Source: an uncultured Actinomycetes bacterium (GTDB taxonomy: Bacteria > Actinomycetota > Acidimicrobiia > Acidimicrobiales > Acidimicrobilacustridaceae). Taken from it: a stretch of DNA of 39,649 bases. Of this stretch, positions 34,555 through 39,649 are shown in pieces (the first letter of the stretch is position 1; every line of letters begins with the position of its first letter). The position numbers were made by a program, and so were the translations under genes. The stretch lies in NCBI GenBank assembly GCA_945957335.1, contig CAMFLJ010000001.1:1-39649 (forward strand), in the 5' to 3' direction. A model generated the notes under the pieces. That model did not search any database, was not told the DNA's origin, and worked only from the letters and a program-made list of their open reading frames with translations.

Positions 34555-37500
34555 GTGACGTCCCCGGCCGAGCTCGCGATCCCACCCCAGGGTGGCTGGA
34601 TCCGCCGGCTCAGCCCGTATCTGCTGGCACACCGCCGCAACGTGGTGATCGCCCTCGTCGCCTCCGTGGTGGGCCAGGGCCTCTCGGCGCTGACGCCCGT
34701 GTTCGCCGCGGTGGTCATCGACGACGGCATCACCAACAAGACCCGCCCGGTGTGGCCGTGGATCCTCGCCCTCGTGGTGGCGGGCCTGCTGTCGTTCGGG
34801 TGCGCGTTCCTGCGCCGCTGGGTGGGCGGCCGGGTGAGCCTCGACGTGCAGTTCGACCTGCGCAACGCCATCTACGAGCGGCTGCAGCGGCTCGACTTCG
34901 CCGGCCACGACCAGCTCCGCACGGGGCAGCTGGTGTCGCGCGCCTCGACCGACCTGGGGCTGGTGCAGGGCCTGCTGGCCTTCCTGCCGATCATGCTCGG
35001 CAACCTGGTGCTGCTCGTCATCGCCCTGGTGGTGATGGTGATCTTGTCGCCGCTGCTCACCCTGGTGGTGGTGGCCACGCTGCCCCTGCTGCTGGTCGTG
35101 TCGCTGCGCCTCCGGGGCAAGGTGTTCCCGGCCACGTGGGACGCCCAGCAGCGCGCCGGCGAGGTGGCGGGGGTGGTCGACGAGGCCGTCACCGGGGTGC
35201 GGGTGGTGAAGGGCTTCGGCCAGGAGGACCGCGAGCTCGACCACCTGGCCGACGTGGCCACCGGCCTCTACTCGTCGCGCGCCCGGCTGGTGCGGCTGCA
35301 GGCCAAGTTCACCTCCACGCTGCAGGCCATCCCGACCCTCGCCCAGGTGGCGGTGCTGGCCCTCGGCGGCTGGCTGGCGCTGAACGGCCAGCTCACCCTC
35401 GGTGCGTTCCTGGCGTTCTCGTCGTACCTGGTGCAGCTGGTCTCGCCGGTGCGGATGCTGGCCGGGCTCTTCACCGTCGGCCAGCAGGCCCGGGCCGGCG
35501 CCGAGCGGATCCTCGACATCCTCGAGGCCAACGCCGAGGTCGTCGACGCGCCCGACGCGGTCGAGCTCCCGCCGGCCCGCGGCGAGGTGCGCTTCGAGGG
35601 CGTGCGCTTCGGCTACTCGCGCCGCGAGCCCGTGCTCGACGGGCTCGACCTCCACGTCGAGGCGGGCGAGGTCGTGGCCCTGGTCGGCACCAGCGGCTCG
35701 GGCAAGTCCACCGTGACCGCCCTGCTGCCGCGCTTCTACGACGTGGCCGAGGGACGGGTCACCGTCGACGGCCACGACGTCCGCGAGGTCACCCTCGAGT
35801 CGCTGCGCAGCCAGGTGGGCCTGGTGTTCGAGGACGCGTTCCTGTTCTCCGACAGCGTGCGGGCCAACATCGCCTACGCCCGGCCCGAGGCCTCCGACGC
35901 CGAGGTTCGCGCCGCAGCTGCGGCGGCGGGCGCCGACCGCTTCGTCGAGGCGCTGCCCGAGGGCTACGAGACCGTGGTCGGCGAGCGGGGCGTGACCCTG
36001 TCGGGCGGCCAGCGCCAGCGCCTGGCCCTGGCCCGGGCGATCCTCACCGACCCGCGGATCCTGGTGCTCGACGACGCCACCTCGGCGGTCGACTCGGCCA
36101 CCGAGGAGGCCATCCACGAGACCCTGCGCGAGCTGATGGCGGGGCGCACCACGATCCTCATCGCCCACCGGCGCTCGACCCTGCGCCTGGCCCGTCGCAT
36201 CGTGGTGCTCGACGCCGGGCGGGTGGTGGCCGAGGGCACCCACGAGGAGCTGCTCGAGTCGAGCAGCGTCTACCGCGACCTGTTCGCCGGGCCCGACGAC
36301 GTCGACCTCACCCTGGGCGACGACGACCTCGACGGCGAGGGGCTGGGCGAGGTGGCTGAGCCGGTGCTCGTCGGCGCGGCCATCACCGAGTCCGCGTGGC
36401 CGGCCCTCGAGGACGACGACCGACCGGTGGCCACGGCCTCGGTCGACGCCGCGCCCCGCATCGGGTCACCCGGCGGAGGCGGCGGTGGAGGCGGCGGCGG
36501 GATGATGGGCATGTCGCTCACCGCGACGCCGCAGATCCTCGCCGCCCTCGAGACGCTCCCCCCGGCCGACGACCTGCCCCAGGTCGACGTGTCGGCGGCC
36601 GCTGCCCCTGAGCCGCCGCCGTTCCTGGTGCGCCGCTTCGTGCGGCCGTGGATGCGCTGGCTGCTCTTCGGCCTCGGCCTGGTCGTGCTCGACACGGTGC
36701 TCACCCTGCTCGGCCCCGCCCTGGTGCGGCGCGGCATCGACAGCGGCGTCACCGTCGACGACCCGTCGGGCCTGTGGAGCTCGGTGGCCCTGTTCGCCCT
36801 GGTGGGGCTGGTCGACTGGGGCGTCGTGTGGGCCTACACGGTGGTCACCGGCCGCACCGCCGAGCGGGCCCTGTTCGCCCTGCGGGTGAAGATCTTCGCC
36901 CACCTCCAGCGGCTGTCCCTCGACTACTACGACGCCGAGCTCGACGGCCGGATCATGACCCGCATGACCACCGACGTGGAGGCCCTCACCCAGCTGGTGC
37001 AGACCGGCCTGATCAACGGCGTGGTCGGCATCTTCACGTGCATCGGCGTGTTCGTGTTCCTGATCGTCCTGTCGCCGCCGCTCGCCGCGGTGACGGCGCT
37101 GGTGCTCCCGCCGCTGTTCCTGGCCACCTGGTGGTACCGACGGCGCTCGTCGCAGGCCTACGCCAAGGCACGCGACGCCATCGCCGACGTCAACGCCAAC
37201 CTCCAGGAGAGCCTCTCGGGCGTCCGGGTGGCCCAGGCCTACGTGCGCGAGGGCCGCAACATCAGCGGCTTCCGGTCGGTGAACAACCGGTACCTCGGGC
37301 ACCGCCTCGACGCCCAGAAGCTCGTGGCCCTCTACTTCCCGTTCGTGCTCCTGCTGAGCGACCTCGCCGCCGCGCTGGTGCTGGGCGCGGGTGCGGTCTT
37401 CGAGTCACGCGGCATCGTCACCGCCGGCACGGTCATCGCCTTCCTGCTCTACCTCAACCAGTTCTTCTCGCCGATCCAGCAGCTCTCGCAGGTGCTCGAC

Positions 37501-38367
37501 ACCTGGCAGCAGGCCACGGTGTCGGTGGAGAAGATCGAGGAGCTGCTCGACACCCCCGAGGGCACGCCGGCCCCCGCCGACCCGGTGCCGGTCGGCCGGC
37601 TGCGCGGCGAGGTCGAGCTGCGCGACGTGCACTTCGCCTACGCAGGTGCCGCCGGGGGAGAGGCGCTGGCCGGCGTCGACCTGCACGTGGCGCCGGGCGA
37701 GACGGTGGCGCTGGTGGGCGAGACGGGCGCCGGCAAGTCGACGATCGTGAAGCTGCTGGCCCGCTTCTACGACCCCACCTCGGGCACCGTCGCCGTCGAC
37801 GGCATCGACCTGCGCGACATCGACACGGGCGGGTTCCGCCGCCAGCTCGGCGTGGTGCCCCAGGAGGCGTTCCTCTTCACCGGCACCATCCGCGACAACA
37901 TCGCCTACGGGCGCGCCGACGCGTCGGAGGCCGAGGTCGAGGCCGCCGCCCGGGCCGTCGGCGCCCACGAGTTCATCGCCACGCTGCCCCAGGGCTACCG
38001 CACACCGGTGAGCGAGCGGGGCCGGTCGCTCTCGTCGGGCCAGCGCCAGATGATCGCCCTCGCCCGCGCCCGGCTGGTCGACCCGGCGATCCTCCTGCTC
38101 GACGAGGCCACCTCGCAGCTCGACCTGGCCAGCGAGGCGCGGGTGCAGCGGGCCATGGACGCCGCCGCGTCGGGCCGCACCACCATCCTCGTGGCCCACC
38201 GCCTGCCCACCGCCCGCCAGGCCGACCGCATCGTGGTGATCGACGACGGGCTGGTGGCCGAGCAGGGCACCCACGACGAGCTGCTCTCGCTCGGTGGCCG
38301 CTACGCCGAGCTGTGGCGGGCCTTCGCCAGCACCGGCGGCGAGGCCGACCGACCCGTCCCGGCCTGA
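34555..38367 (+). CDS. Tandem ABC exporter, two half-transporters in one chain
   Basis: The 1270-residue protein has the layout TMD-NBD-TMD-NBD, a type IV multidrug or lipid exporter like mycobacterial Rv0194. NBD1 has Walker A GTSGSGKST near residue 377, signature LSGGQ at 482 and Walker B VLDDATS, where the catalytic Glu is replaced by Asp507. NBD2 has Walker A GETGAGKST near 1056, signature LSSGQ at 1159-1163 instead of LSGGQ, and an intact LLLDEATS with Glu1184. Both H-loops keep His (IAHRRST, VAHRLPT). The linker has a run of ten Gly. So one composite ATP site is degenerate. Each TMD has six helices. The substrate cannot be inferred. Confidence 0.94.
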   Translation: MTSPAELAIPPQGGWIRRLSPYLLAHRRNVVIALVASVVGQGLSALTPVFAAVVIDDGITNKTRPVWPWILALVVAGLLSFGCAFLRRWVGGRVSLDVQFDLRNAIYERLQRLDFAGHDQLRTGQLVSRASTDLGLVQGLLAFLPIMLGNLVLLVIALVVMVILSPLLTLVVVATLPLLLVVSLRLRGKVFPATWDAQQRAGEVAGVVDEAVTGVRVVKGFGQEDRELDHLADVATGLYSSRARLVRLQAKFTSTLQAIPTLAQVAVLALGGWLALNGQLTLGAFLAFSSYLVQLVSPVRMLAGLFTVGQQARAGAERILDILEANAEVVDAPDAVELPPARGEVRFEGVRFGYSRREPVLDGLDLHVEAGEVVALVGTSGSGKSTVTALLPRFYDVAEGRVTVDGHDVREVTLESLRSQVGLVFEDAFLFSDSVRANIAYARPEASDAEVRAAAAAAGADRFVEALPEGYETVVGERGVTLSGGQRQRLALARAILTDPRILVLDDATSAVDSATEEAIHETLRELMAGRTTILIAHRRSTLRLARRIVVLDAGRVVAEGTHEELLESSSVYRDLFAGPDDVDLTLGDDDLDGEGLGEVAEPVLVGAAITESAWPALEDDDRPVATASVDAAPRIGSPGGGGGGGGGGMMGMSLTATPQILAALETLPPADDLPQVDVSAAAAPEPPPFLVRRFVRPWMRWLLFGLGLVVLDTVLTLLGPALVRRGIDSGVTVDDPSGLWSSVALFALVGLVDWGVVWAYTVVTGRTAERALFALRVKIFAHLQRLSLDYYDAELDGRIMTRMTTDVEALTQLVQTGLINGVVGIFTCIGVFVFLIVLSPPLAAVTALVLPPLFLATWWYRRRSSQAYAKARDAIADVNANLQESLSGVRVAQAYVREGRNISGFRSVNNRYLGHRLDAQKLVALYFPFVLLLSDLAAALVLGAGAVFESRGIVTAGTVIAFLLYLNQFFSPIQQLSQVLDTWQQATVSVEKIEELLDTPEGTPAPADPVPVGRLRGEVELRDVHFAYAGAAGGEALAGVDLHVAPGETVALVGETGAGKSTIVKLLARFYDPTSGTVAVDGIDLRDIDTGGFRRQLGVVPQEAFLFTGTIRDNIAYGRADASEAEVEAAARAVGAHEFIATLPQGYRTPVSERGRSLSSGQRQMIALARARLVDPAILLLDEATSQLDLASEARVQRAMDAAASGRTTILVAHRLPTARQADRIVVIDDGLVAEQGTHDELLSLGGRYAELWRAFASTGGEADRPVPA

Positions 38368-38404
38368 CGCCGGGCCCCGACGCTCGACCGGCGTCCGGAC
38401 GCGC

Positions 38405-38430
38405 CACGGCCGCCCCGGAGGGCGGCCGTG
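38405..38430. terminator. Bidirectional terminator between convergent genes
   Basis: An 11-bp perfect stem (38405-38415 with 38420-38430) has a CGGA loop (TCCG on the minus strand). It lies between the ABC exporter and the inositol-phosphate synthase gene and serves both. Confidence 0.8.
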
Positions 38431-38458
38431 GGTGCTGCTCGACGGACGCTGCGCTGCG

Positions 38459-39649
<1,191 letters not shown>

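Overview
The window is very GC-rich, uses many GTG starts, and has the origin-proximal gene order of Actinomycetota: jag/khpB, rsmG, parA, parB, trxA, trxB, anti-sigma, SigM-like sigma, DUF6049, CCA-adding enzyme, DUF5318, class A PBP, then rpsF-ssb-rpsR-rplI-dnaB. Together with two F420/FMN-type split-barrel flavoproteins and a PBP with a Thr/Pro-rich tail, this suggests an uncultured or lesser-known actinobacterium, perhaps of class Acidimicrobiia. The class-level placement is inference. No tRNA, rRNA, CRISPR array or insertion sequence was seen.

Layout. 1-4870: chromosome segregation block. It holds the 3' end of jag, rsmG and an overlapping parA-parB pair, separated by unusually long gaps. 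Those gaps contain two parS sites and three copies (plus fragments) of a dispersed repeat of about 130 bp. 4871-13619: one long minus-strand gene string reading GNAT, DUF6049, DegV, membrane Ser/Thr kinase, ECF sigma, anti-sigma, small membrane protein, trxB, trxA. Most junctions overlap by GTGA or ATGA. This is the sigM/mviN neighbourhood of other actinobacteria, but murJ/mviN is missing. A receptor kinase and a DegV protein stand in its place. 13721-20794: HDAC-like deacetylase, CCA-adding enzyme, methyltransferase (minus strand), DUF5318, class A PBP and panB. 20791-24973: DUF192 lipoprotein, the rpsF-ssb-rpsR-rplI operon, a leader with DnaA boxes and a short ORF, and dnaB. 24974-34413: mostly accessory and hypothetical genes, including a three-domain glutaminase, a beta-lactamase-fold hydrolase, an ECF sigma with a C-terminal SnoaL-like domain, two split-barrel flavoproteins and a cold-shock gene. 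34555-39649: a one-chain tandem ABC exporter, converging on an inositol-phosphate synthase gene cut by the window edge.

How it fits together. The first block and the rpsF-dnaB block are housekeeping for replication, segregation and translation. The minus-strand string couples an envelope-sensing kinase, a sigma/anti-sigma pair and the thioredoxin system, and is the best candidate here for an undescribed regulatory arrangement. Regulation appears to rely heavily on TAnnnT -10 elements placed 7-8 nt from the start codon, meaning leaderless mRNAs. At least six genes and one short ORF share this arrangement.
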